Assembly: GCA_047608975.1 (NCBI GenBank)
Contig: JBLFYM010000009.1
Coordinates: 1 to 64,000 of the forward strand
Reading direction: 5' to 3'
Length of the DNA stretch: 64,000 nucleotides
Source: GCA-2715965 sp047608975
GTDB lineage: Bacteria > Verrucomicrobiota > Verrucomicrobiia > Limisphaerales > JAYPXF01
The notes below the pieces were generated by a model. The model searched no databases, was not told the origin of the DNA, and saw nothing but the letters and a program-made list of their open reading frames with translations. Shown piece after piece: positions 15,601-23,818 of the stretch (within the stretch, counting starts at the first letter, position 1; each line of letters begins with the position of its first letter). Position numbers and translations under genes: made by a program.

Positions 15601-17151
15601 CTACTTCTTCGCCTCAGCCTCGGCAGGCTTGAGCCAATCGGGGAGTTTGATGTCCTTGCTTTTGACGGGTGCTTCATCACCGCGCCACGAGAAACCGGAT
15701 TTCTCGAATTGTCCCCGATTCTTAAGCAGGTAATTCAACAGGCGTTTTGCCAATTGCCGGTGACTCGACTTGTCGCGCACGGAAAAGGGCTGAACTGCGG
15801 CCGCGCCCTTGTGATCGATTTTCAGGAAGTCCAAATGATCGTCCTGCAGCTGATAGTTCACACGGTAAACGATCGCGGCGTCCAAGGCGCCCACCCGCAT
15901 TTGGTTGACCAGAAAATCAGCCGTCGGCACTTCCACCACCACGTTGCTGTGAATCGCCGCATACAACGCGGACGACTGCAACATCCCCTTGGTCATGAAC
16001 CCCAGCGTGGATTGCTCCGCATTGCACAAACCGACCCGTAATCCCGGACGGGCCAGATCGGCCAAGGTCTTTATCTTGCCGGGGTTGTCCTTCTGAACGA
16101 CGATTCCGATCTCGGTCTCGGTCAACATCACTGACTCTGAAAAGTGCTCAGCAACTGGCGGCACGAAGCAGATATCGCAGGCGTAATAGGCGTCGGGAAA
16201 CTTCTTCTCATCCTGCATCGCTTCCATGGAGGCGCAGAGGATTCCACAGCCGTTGAAGACGGTGTTGATGTCCGCCCCTTCCCGATCAGCGAACTCTTTG
16301 AGCAACTGCTCGATCGCCGGCCGGTTCACCCCGCCGCTATACAGCAACATCTCGGGCTTCACCGACCAGGTGTCACCCTGAACGTATTCAAACCCAAACT
16401 TCTTAAATGACTCCCCTCCCCGCTCCGGCGCGGCGAGGTAGCGGGCAAAACGGAGGGCGGCCGTTGGATTGGCTGAAGCGGTCAGGATCGTCGCGCTCAC
16501 GGCATCCAACTCTTTGTCGAACTCAGGAATCCTGATCGCTTCGGTTTCCTTGAATTGCGGAACGGTGGAGTTCCAAAGCACAGCCGCATCCACGGCCCCC
16601 AGCGTCAGGTCGGCGGCGAGCTCGGTCACCGTGGGTTTCATCGTCACCACCTTGGCTTCGAGTTCCTTCCAGCGATCACCAACGGCCCGACGGGTGGCTT
16701 TGCCGATACTGGCGGCTTCCGGATTGGCGACTGCGACCCGCAGATCCGCACGGAATAGATCTTCAATGGATTTGACGCCTTTGGGATTCCCCTTCGCAAC
16801 TGCGATCACGGGATATTGATTGGCCAAGGTCAGCACTTCCACCACCGCGCCATGCTCAATCGCAGCTTCCACCGCGCCGTCATCGGCGGCGATAAAGACA
16901 TCGCCCTGTTTGGCAACCCGCACCTGTGAAAGCAGGGTTCCGGTCCCGCCGTATTGCAACTGGACCTCGATCCCGAATTCTTCACGGTATCGTTCGGCGG
17001 CGGCCGAGACGGGTTTCTTTATCCCCGCGGCGCAAAACACCAAGAGAGATTGACCGGGACCGGCGGCATTACCGGGGCCGGAGTCTTGTGATGAGCGAAG
17101 CGCCAACAGCAAAATCACGATGGCACCGACGAGGGCGATAAAATAACGCAT
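15601..17151 (-). CDS. Tandem two-domain ModA-like extracellular solute-binding protein
   Basis: This 516-residue protein has an N-terminal signal or anchor helix (residues about 3-18). Two molybdate-binding-protein-like domains (SBP_bac_11 type) follow in tandem. The first (about 35-270) has C-A-A-G-I-K-K-P, Y-G-G-T-G-T-L and A-A-V-L-W-N-S-T. The second (about 275-490) has L-Y-S-G-G-V-N-R-P, F-N-G-C-G-I-L and A-A-I-V-Y-R-V-N-Y. Standard ModA has one domain of about 250 residues and feeds an ABC importer. No modB or modC is nearby, so it may bind an oxyanion or another ligand for sensing, or use a transporter elsewhere. The second domain is cysteine-rich, which is unusual for ModA. It follows a secreted-protein gene by 15 bases and is probably co-transcribed with it. 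Confidence 0.82.
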   Translation of the reverse strand: MRYFIALVGAIVILLLALRSSQDSGPGNAAGPGQSLLVFCAAGIKKPVSAAAERYREEFGIEVQLQYGGTGTLLSQVRVAKQGDVFIAADDGAVEAAIEHGAVVEVLTLANQYPVIAVAKGNPKGVKSIEDLFRADLRVAVANPEAASIGKATRRAVGDRWKELEAKVVTMKPTVTELAADLTLGAVDAAVLWNSTVPQFKETEAIRIPEFDKELDAVSATILTASANPTAALRFARYLAAPERGGESFKKFGFEYVQGDTWSVKPEMLLYSGGVNRPAIEQLLKEFADREGADINTVFNGCGILCASMEAMQDEKKFPDAYYACDICFVPPVAEHFSESVMLTETEIGIVVQKDNPGKIKTLADLARPGLRVGLCNAEQSTLGFMTKGMLQSSALYAAIHSNVVVEVPTADFLVNQMRVGALDAAIVYRVNYQLQDDHLDFLKIDHKGAAAVQPFSVRDKSSHRQLAKRLLNYLLKNRGQFEKSGFSWRGDEAPVKSKDIKLPDWLKPAEAEAKK

Positions 17152-17166
17152 GAGATCAATTAGGTT

Positions 17167-18264
17167 TTAAAGTCGCCCACCGCGGGCAAAGGAAATTCCA
17201 AGAAAGCCAAAAACAACAACCATTCCCACCAGCCAGATTTTGCCCGCTGGGTTTTCTTTTACAGTTTCGGTGCCAGCCCGTCCCGTGGTCTCAGGCGCGG
17301 TCGCTTCAATCTTCACCAGTTCCGGAGCAGCAAAGATCTCCGACTCAGGCTTATCACTCGCTGCCACGGGGCCCGGTTTCGGTTCCGCTACAAAGTTCGT
17401 GGCACCGGCCTCGGCCGGCTCTTCCTGAAGTAATGCGGCTTCCGCGACCATGGCGGATTTCATGAGTCCGGCATCCCAGTCGCAGTCGATCATCAGATCC
17501 CAGCCGGGGTTCTGCTGCTTGACCTGACAGGAACAGGCACCTAGCAGATACATGCAAACCTCATCAATCCCTTCGCTGTCCAAATCCGCGGCCGTCCAGG
17601 CACCCAGGGTGCGCCCCCGACCGAACACCGGAGCGGCGAACGGGGTATCAGGCAACCACACGTCCGCTTTGCGCGCTCCGGCCAACATGTCGATAAAGGC
17701 GGCTTCCTTCGGATCGCTGCGAAGCACGCGGATCAGGCTGAATTCCACCTTCAACTCAGGGCCGGGACCCAGCTGACTCTCCGGGTCGAAGGGATCTTGA
17801 GGTGGGATTTCGGCGACCGATTTCAGATAGGTCAGCCGATCATTCAGGCTTTTGGCCAGCGCGTCATCGGCCTTCTTGTTTCCTGAATCCACCATCACCC
17901 ACACGGCGGATGCGCCCGCGAGGATGCGCCTGGCCAGTTCCTGACGGGCGGGTGAATCGAGGAGTATGGTCAGATCCTTGGGCGGCGCGTCACCGGACCA
18001 AAGTTCCAAGGGGTTGTGCCCCGGCAGAAAGAGTTTGTTCTGCCGTTCCTTTTCGTCCTCCGGCACGACCCGCAGATTCAGCGAGCGTTCGTCCAGCAGG
18101 TTCAGGAAGTTCGTTCCCGCCGCCGAGGAGAGCCACGCTTTGGGAACCGTGAGCGCATACGGATCCGGATGCCAACGATCCAAGGCATAGCGAAATACGG
18201 GAATCGTACAGGCGGACACTTTCGTGACTGCGGCGAGGAACAGGATTGTGAAAATACGCTTCAT
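17167..18264 (-). CDS. Secreted, C-terminally membrane-anchored protein of unknown function
   Basis: This 365-residue protein is read from the ATG at 18262-18264, where a signal peptide starts (M-K-R-I-F-T-I-L-F-L-A-A-V). The first mature residues (A-C-T-I-P-V-F-R-Y-A-L-D-R-W) are followed by a soluble region that includes D-P-F-D-P-E-S-Q and cysteines in A-C-S-C-Q-V. The C-terminus has one membrane helix (W-L-V-G-M-V-V-V-F-G-F-L-G) and a short basic tail, so the bulk lies outside the membrane. The next gene, the two-domain ModA-like protein, starts 15 bases downstream, which suggests a shared role at the cell surface. I do not recognise a characterised family. Confidence 0.75.
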   Translation of the reverse strand: MKRIFTILFLAAVTKVSACTIPVFRYALDRWHPDPYALTVPKAWLSSAAGTNFLNLLDERSLNLRVVPEDEKERQNKLFLPGHNPLELWSGDAPPKDLTILLDSPARQELARRILAGASAVWVMVDSGNKKADDALAKSLNDRLTYLKSVAEIPPQDPFDPESQLGPGPELKVEFSLIRVLRSDPKEAAFIDMLAGARKADVWLPDTPFAAPVFGRGRTLGAWTAADLDSEGIDEVCMYLLGACSCQVKQQNPGWDLMIDCDWDAGLMKSAMVAEAALLQEEPAEAGATNFVAEPKPGPVAASDKPESEIFAAPELVKIEATAPETTGRAGTETVKENPAGKIWLVGMVVVFGFLGISFARGGRL

Positions 18265-18296
18265 ACGACTTGCCCTTCGGTTGCCAATTTCGGCAC

Positions 18297-21200
18297 TCAA
18301 TTTCCGAATCGCGTTACCTTGCCATCCTTGGTCGCAACGAAAAGAGATTTGTTGGCCACGGCCATGCCATCCCAGACTGGCAAGGCCTTCAACGGCAGTT
18401 CGACCTTTTGACGACCGTTGCTGACGGAGACTGCCCACAGCTTGCCGCCCTGTGCGCCCTGCAGGGCCTGATCCTGCTCACGCAGCAAGCTGTTGATGGA
18501 TTCGTCCTTCTCCATGATGCGTTCAAAGGCGTATTCCTCGTCCATCACGTCCGGCGGTCCGGCCACGATCAGAGTATCACCAGCCATCGCCATCGCCTGG
18601 GCAAACATCGGAACCGTTCGTGCCCAATCATGGGCAACATGACTGCCACTCGCTTTGCTCGCCCCGCCTTTGCGAAACCAGAGCGCGCTGCCGACCTTCC
18701 CCTTGCCAAAATCCACCCCGGTAATTTTTCCGTGGTTCCCCTTCCCGCTCCGATCCTGAGCGTTCTTTTCAAACGAACTCGCCACCGCCGCTTCCGAATC
18801 CAACGAACGTGACTTCTCCGGGTCCCGATGAATGGCTGCGATCTCGACCGCGGACAACGCGCGATGAAAGACCCGCAATTCATCGATCAAACCGGTGAAT
18901 GTGAAGTTTGCTTTGTAATTCCCGACCGAACTGCCGCTGTCAATGCCGACGTCCATTCCCTGCTTGGGTTTTGAAGAGATCAGGCCGGTGGCCTTCCCTT
19001 CGGCCACAAGTTCACCGTTCAGGTAGAGGCGCATTGATTTGTCTTCCCCCAGCACTCCGGCCACATGGCTCCAGCCGCTCTCCAGCGCCGAGTCGGATTT
19101 GATGACGACCAGTTCTGAGTCTGCCCGGACGAGGAAGCTCGGTCGATTGCGGGTAAGGGTGAGTGCGAATCCGTTCAGCGGTCCGCCATGGGCAACCACC
19201 ACGCCGGCTCCTTTGTCCGGGAACACCCACGTTTCCACGGTGATCGCTTTACCCGTCGGGTCGGAACCACTGGCAGCGAACAACGCGCCACCCACTGCCG
19301 GGCCACGTCGATTGCCCGGAGCCGGTGCTTTGGGGATTTCACGCGGAGCAGAGAACAGTTTGTGCTCAATGGTTGTGGTCCATTTCAGATATTGGGCTTC
19401 CCGTCCAAAACCGTAAACGTTGGTGTCATTGAAAACCATCATGCGACCGGCCGGAGCGTATTTGCCGGCCTGGTAGTAGCCGTTGTGTCCACCTGCAAAA
19501 TTCTTTCCATAGACCCAATACGCACGGTGGAAATAGGTATCGTCCAGATAACCCATCGGCGCGAACAGATGGGCACCCTCGCCCTGCTGCGCCGCACCTT
19601 GGGCCGCTGCGTTTCCAGAGATGGGACCCAACTCAAGACGCTCGCCATCTTCGTCAATCTTCTGCGAGCGCAGGTAAGTGTATTTGCCATCACTGCACAG
19701 CACGTCCGGCAATCCAACCTGCATCTGGAGGGTCTCCAGACGGTTCTGGATGTCTTCACCCGTTTCTGGATCCAGATTGTCCCAGGTCTTCTCCATCAGC
19801 TTTTTGCCGGTGCGAACGTCCAACTTGATCAGTCGGAGACCGGTATCCAAAAACGTCGAGCGCCCCGCAACAAACATTGCCGTCCCATCTTGAACCAGCA
19901 CTGAGCCATGGACCGGCCAGACTGATTCAAGTTGCTCGAACGCCATCACCCTACGATCACGCGGTGCGGCTCGGTAACGCCAGATCAGCTCACCGTCTTC
20001 AGCGCGCAGGCAATAGACCCAGCCATCCACACAACCGAACACAACCCGCCCCTGCTCGTAGGTCGGGGGGGAATCAATACGTCCACCCGCGGTGAATTTC
20101 CATTGCGCCTTGCCGCTCTTGGCGTTCAGGGCGTGAAGGGTGTGTTGATCAATCTGTGCCACAAACACGTTGCCGCCGGCAATGGTCAGTGCGCTGAGCC
20201 GTCCACCCAGAGTGATCTGCCAATCCTTTTTCAATTCCTCGGGAAGCTTACTCGGACTGTAACCGCTCCGTTTGGAATCGTGACGGAAGGTCGGCCAATC
20301 CTCCGGACCCGCCGGGGTTTCCTTAACCGATTTTGAAAACGCCGGTCCTTTTTCCAATCGGCTCGCTTCATCAATCTTGGCCGGCAATACCGGAGCAGCG
20401 GAAGCGGGAGCCAAGGCGTTGAACCCGTAGAGCTTGGCTTCGGGGTAGCAGGCACAGTTGTGCGGTGGCGCATAGGTCAGTCCGTTGGCCGGCATGACGC
20501 CGTAGAGACAGCCGCCCCGAACCCAGTGATTGATGTTCCAATCTTCCTTCTTGTGATCGACGAATTCGATCCCTGTGCGTGAGGGCATCAGAAAGTTTTC
20601 CGTCGCCTTCGCAAGGTAACAGCGATGGTGAAACCAATAGGTGCTCACGTTCGGGGCAAACTGCTGCTTTATCTCGCCGGTCCGCGGATCGCGTCCCGTG
20701 TATTCACCCGTGTGCCGACCACTGGTGGTCGGCGCGGACCAGACCAATCCGGCGACGACCAAAAGATCCTGCGGCGATTGATACCCGGAAGGGTCATGCG
20801 TCGATTCCCAAAGCTCCTTACCCGTGCTCAAATCAAAGCTCTTCATTTTTCCGTCGCCTCCGGCAAAGAGAACAACGTCCTTATAGATCACCACGCGAGG
20901 TGCGAAGTTGAACGGAATCAGGCTGCGCCGACTGGTGCTGCCGCTCTTCCAAAGTTCCTTGCCCGTGTTGCGATCGTTGCAGATCAGTCGATCGCCGTCG
21001 TGATGGATGACCACCTCATCATTTGCAACCAGGGAGAGGGGCGAGATCTTGTCCGACAGATTCCACCGTTCTTTGCCGGTCTTGGTATCGAAGACCCGGA
21101 TCTCTCGCGGCTTCGCGTTCCAGACAAATTCGGTCGCCACGCGTTTCTGATCACCCACATTGTGTGCCGGTGCGTAATCCTTGAGTTCCCAGCCACTCTG

Positions 21201-22142
21201 GCGGGTGAGAACAATCAGGCTCTCCCCCGAATGCACAATCTCCTCCGCGCGCTTACTTTCCTTGAAGGTTTGCAGGGTCTCGCCCGTCGCGGCGTCCAGC
21301 TCGAGCACTTCGCCCTCAATATCCAAGGTCACATAAATGACACCTTCGCCGGCGACCAGGCGTCGCGCCAACTGGGTGGGTCCACTCTTCAAGGGCCAGA
21401 GTTGGTGATGCCATTTGCTGATGTCGCGTTTCCAAAGAATCGTTCCGTTGAACGCGTCGCGCGCAATCAGTTTCCACCGCGAGGGGAGCTGAATCGAAAC
21501 GCGGGAACCTTCATCCATGATGTAAAACAACCGGCCGCCTCCGGATACCAATGCGCTCATCGATGCCATGCGATCGTGATGTCGCGACCAACGTGGACTG
21601 CCCACCCACTGCATCTGCCGGGGCGGTCCCACCACCGTATCCTGTGCGACCGCGTTTCCGCTTGGTCCATGAAAATAATGTGTCCAATCATCGATCTCCT
21701 CCGGCCTGGCCTTCACAATCTTTTGCCACTTGCCGTTCTTTCCTTTGACCATCGCCACACCCTCGGGAGCCAAAACCCGCTTCATTTCCTCGACGGAGAC
21801 GCCAAAGCTTTCCTCGGCGACGATCAGGTTCACGAAATTATCTATGTAAGGAAGTTCCGCGTTGTCAACTCGATCAACAGATATGGGACCATACTTCCCC
21901 TGCCCATGCAGTTCCTTCCGCGCCCGCGCGATCCGCTCGGGCGAGACGTCGAGCCCATGGACAAGATAGCTGTCGCTCAGTCGGTACCCAGCCAGTTTAC
22001 CGGCTTGGGCATTGCCCAAATGGACAACAAACCCGCCTTTGACACCAGATTGGCTGACCACCGAACGATTCGCCAAAGCAACGGATTGCACCAAGAACGC
22101 ACTCAGCGTGCACCAAAGGATTTTTGAAAAACTTTTTAGCAT
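18297..22142 (-). CDS. Giant secreted protein: methyltransferase-like, PQQ beta-propeller and LamG domains
   Basis: This 1281-residue protein is read from the ATG at 22140-22142, where a signal peptide begins. Order of parts: residues about 35-150 resemble a class I SAM-methyltransferase core (F-V-V-H-L-G, L-D-V-S-P-E-R-I-A-R-A, V-D-N-A-E-L-P-Y), about 180-900 are PQQ-enzyme-type propeller repeats (A-T-G-E-T-L, T-G-K-E-L-W, A-E-D-G-E-L-I-W and similar), then a LamG/concanavalin-type domain near 950-1120, and a last propeller piece. The methyltransferase-like part has lost the glycine-rich GxGxG loop, so it probably does not bind SAM, which is also scarce outside the cytoplasm. It ends 33 bases upstream of the previous gene's start and may be co-transcribed with it. 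It is probably periplasmic or surface-bound and concerned with polysaccharide or redox chemistry; no activity can be claimed. Confidence 0.8.
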   Translation of the reverse strand: MLKSFSKILWCTLSAFLVQSVALANRSVVSQSGVKGGFVVHLGNAQAGKLAGYRLSDSYLVHGLDVSPERIARARKELHGQGKYGPISVDRVDNAELPYIDNFVNLIVAEESFGVSVEEMKRVLAPEGVAMVKGKNGKWQKIVKARPEEIDDWTHYFHGPSGNAVAQDTVVGPPRQMQWVGSPRWSRHHDRMASMSALVSGGGRLFYIMDEGSRVSIQLPSRWKLIARDAFNGTILWKRDISKWHHQLWPLKSGPTQLARRLVAGEGVIYVTLDIEGEVLELDAATGETLQTFKESKRAEEIVHSGESLIVLTRQSGWELKDYAPAHNVGDQKRVATEFVWNAKPREIRVFDTKTGKERWNLSDKISPLSLVANDEVVIHHDGDRLICNDRNTGKELWKSGSTSRRSLIPFNFAPRVVIYKDVVLFAGGDGKMKSFDLSTGKELWESTHDPSGYQSPQDLLVVAGLVWSAPTTSGRHTGEYTGRDPRTGEIKQQFAPNVSTYWFHHRCYLAKATENFLMPSRTGIEFVDHKKEDWNINHWVRGGCLYGVMPANGLTYAPPHNCACYPEAKLYGFNALAPASAAPVLPAKIDEASRLEKGPAFSKSVKETPAGPEDWPTFRHDSKRSGYSPSKLPEELKKDWQITLGGRLSALTIAGGNVFVAQIDQHTLHALNAKSGKAQWKFTAGGRIDSPPTYEQGRVVFGCVDGWVYCLRAEDGELIWRYRAAPRDRRVMAFEQLESVWPVHGSVLVQDGTAMFVAGRSTFLDTGLRLIKLDVRTGKKLMEKTWDNLDPETGEDIQNRLETLQMQVGLPDVLCSDGKYTYLRSQKIDEDGERLELGPISGNAAAQGAAQQGEGAHLFAPMGYLDDTYFHRAYWVYGKNFAGGHNGYYQAGKYAPAGRMMVFNDTNVYGFGREAQYLKWTTTIEHKLFSAPREIPKAPAPGNRRGPAVGGALFAASGSDPTGKAITVETWVFPDKGAGVVVAHGGPLNGFALTLTRNRPSFLVRADSELVVIKSDSALESGWSHVAGVLGEDKSMRLYLNGELVAEGKATGLISSKPKQGMDVGIDSGSSVGNYKANFTFTGLIDELRVFHRALSAVEIAAIHRDPEKSRSLDSEAAVASSFEKNAQDRSGKGNHGKITGVDFGKGKVGSALWFRKGGASKASGSHVAHDWARTVPMFAQAMAMAGDTLIVAGPPDVMDEEYAFERIMEKDESINSLLREQDQALQGAQGGKLWAVSVSNGRQKVELPLKALPVWDGMAVANKSLFVATKDGKVTRFGN

Positions 22143-22270
22143 GGGGTATCGAAATCGGGCGGAAGTAGAACAAGTCCATTCACACCACACAACAACGAAG
22201 CAATCCGCATTCGTCCGGCCAATTGAACTTGCCTGAATACTTCAAGATTCCGATCCTCGGCTGCAACGCC

Positions 22271-23473
22271 ATGACCGAACCTTCCACCCCTCCCCTCAAA
22301 GAGAAGAAAAAGGCCAAGCCGTCCATTCCGGCAATCACCATACTGCTCTTGATTTTGCTTGGAGTCCTGATCTTTCGTCCTGCGATTGCGGCCGAGGCTG
22401 CCCTGCGCGGTTTGCTGGAGGCGGACGCCCCAGATCCGCAACTGGTGGAGGAAGCCATCCACCGCTCCAAGAATCCCGCGCGGGTCCTCACCCGCCTCTG
22501 GTCCACGGGGAAAATCCCGCATCGATGGGAGGTTATCAGCTACATCAACCGCAATTTGCTGGAGCAGCCTGACCTGCTGACGAATGCCGACAAGATCATC
22601 GAAGAAGCGCCGATCGATCGGGATATCACCGTCCGTTTCATGGGGCTGAACCTGATGCGCCTGCTCAAACATCCAGGCTGGCTCGAGTATTCAAGATATC
22701 AACTGGAGGACCCTGATTCGGAGATCCGCAGCTTTGCGCTGAAAATGTTCGAACGAGGCAAGGCAACCAATGCACTGCCGGACATCGTGAAACATTTTGA
22801 CGACACCGATCCCGCTGTGGCTCAACAGGCGCGCAATCTGTTTGAGGTCTTCACCGGAGTCGGCCCGGTTCCGGAGAACGCTCATGCAGGGTATCCAACC
22901 GATCCTGCTCGCTCTTGGTGGGAGACCAATCACCTTCGTTTCCCCATCCTTCCAACGCTCCAACCCAGACGCCTGACTGCCGCACTCGATCTCGGCGAAG
23001 TGCCGCTCCTCGACGCCAAGGGGACGCCGGTCAAAATCTCTGACTACGCCGGCAAACCTTTAATCCTCGCGCTGTTCTCAAGCTGGTCCTTCAAATCCAA
23101 ACAGGCATTGCGCGCATTGAATGAGGTCGAAGAGAATTTCGAAAACAAGGTCTCGATCCGGGCGGTCTCGATCGACGCTGTGCCGGGCGTCAAACATGAT
23201 CATTCAGCCAAGCCGGATGCAGCGCCTCCGTCCCTGCTCAATCCGGACGAGTTCACGCAGCTACAGGAAAAGATCGCGTACGTGCTGAAGCAAAACCGCG
23301 TAAGCTACGGAGTTCTGTTTGACTACGATGGCTCACTTACCTGGAAAGTTGAAGGGAGCGAACTCCCGACCTTTCTCATTATCGGCCAAGACTCTAAGCT
23401 CATCCGCCGATTTTCGGGCGAACGATCCACAGCCACGTTCACGAATATCATTCACTCAGTACTGACAGACTGA
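22271..23473 (+). CDS. Membrane-anchored HEAT-repeat protein with cysteine-less thioredoxin fold
   Basis: This 400-residue protein is read from the ATG at 22271 (a frame start at 22223 is also possible). A Lys-rich cytoplasmic start is followed by one membrane helix (I-P-A-I-T-I-L-L-L-I-L-L-G-V-L-I-F), alpha-helical repeats (about 55-200) and a C-terminal domain like TlpA/AhpC thioredoxins (about 245-395). The place where such proteins have W-C-x-x-C reads S-S-W-S-F-K-S-K, so neither redox cysteine is present. The domain may bind partners or act as a chaperone instead of a disulfide reductase. It is divergent from the PQQ giant, with starts 128 bases apart. Confidence 0.75.
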   Translation: MTEPSTPPLKEKKKAKPSIPAITILLLILLGVLIFRPAIAAEAALRGLLEADAPDPQLVEEAIHRSKNPARVLTRLWSTGKIPHRWEVISYINRNLLEQPDLLTNADKIIEEAPIDRDITVRFMGLNLMRLLKHPGWLEYSRYQLEDPDSEIRSFALKMFERGKATNALPDIVKHFDDTDPAVAQQARNLFEVFTGVGPVPENAHAGYPTDPARSWWETNHLRFPILPTLQPRRLTAALDLGEVPLLDAKGTPVKISDYAGKPLILALFSSWSFKSKQALRALNEVEENFENKVSIRAVSIDAVPGVKHDHSAKPDAAPPSLLNPDEFTQLQEKIAYVLKQNRVSYGVLFDYDGSLTWKVEGSELPTFLIIGQDSKLIRRFSGERSTATFTNIIHSVLTD

Positions 23474-23485
23474 ACGAATGAAGGG

Positions 23486-23818
23486 TTAGCCAGCGCAGCG
23501 GATACACATGACCGCATCGGGCTGAACTTCCAACCGATCTTCGGCGATGGGTTTCCGGCACTTGCCGCAGATTCCGAATTTGCCATTCTCGATATTCTTG
23601 AGCGCCCGCTCAACCCGCAGCAATCGCGCCTCCTGCCGGCGTTTCAACTCCAGGGCCATCTGCTGATTCTGCATCGCGTCCATGCGCGACAGTCGTCCGA
23701 TGGCGGTATCCAATTCCACCACCGCAGTCTCCTGAGTGTTTGAATTCAGGCCATCCCGAATTTCCTTCGTCAACTCCGTCAGCAATTTTCGAAAATGTTC
23801 CAATCGCTCGGAGGTCAC
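23486..23818 (-). CDS. DksA/TraR-type zinc-finger protein
   Basis: This 110-residue protein has an N-terminal helical hairpin and a C-terminal four-cysteine zinc finger (C-G-K-C-R-K-P-I, then C-I-R-C). DksA binds RNA polymerase through its secondary channel with ppGpp, but this protein is shorter than DksA (about 150 residues) and lacks a clear D-x-x-D-x-A tip motif. It may be one of the many DksA-like proteins of unknown role. Its start overlaps the stop of the sulfatase gene by four bases (ATGA), so it is probably translated from the same transcript, an odd pairing. Confidence 0.85.
   Translation of the reverse strand: MTSERLEHFRKLLTELTKEIRDGLNSNTQETAVVELDTAIGRLSRMDAMQNQQMALELKRRQEARLLRVERALKNIENGKFGICGKCRKPIAEDRLEVQPDAVMCIRCAG

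Noticed and set aside
20625..22127. 500-codon plus-strand frame
   Set aside because: It runs antisense to the PQQ/LamG gene, where repeats are recognisable, and has no recognisable domain.
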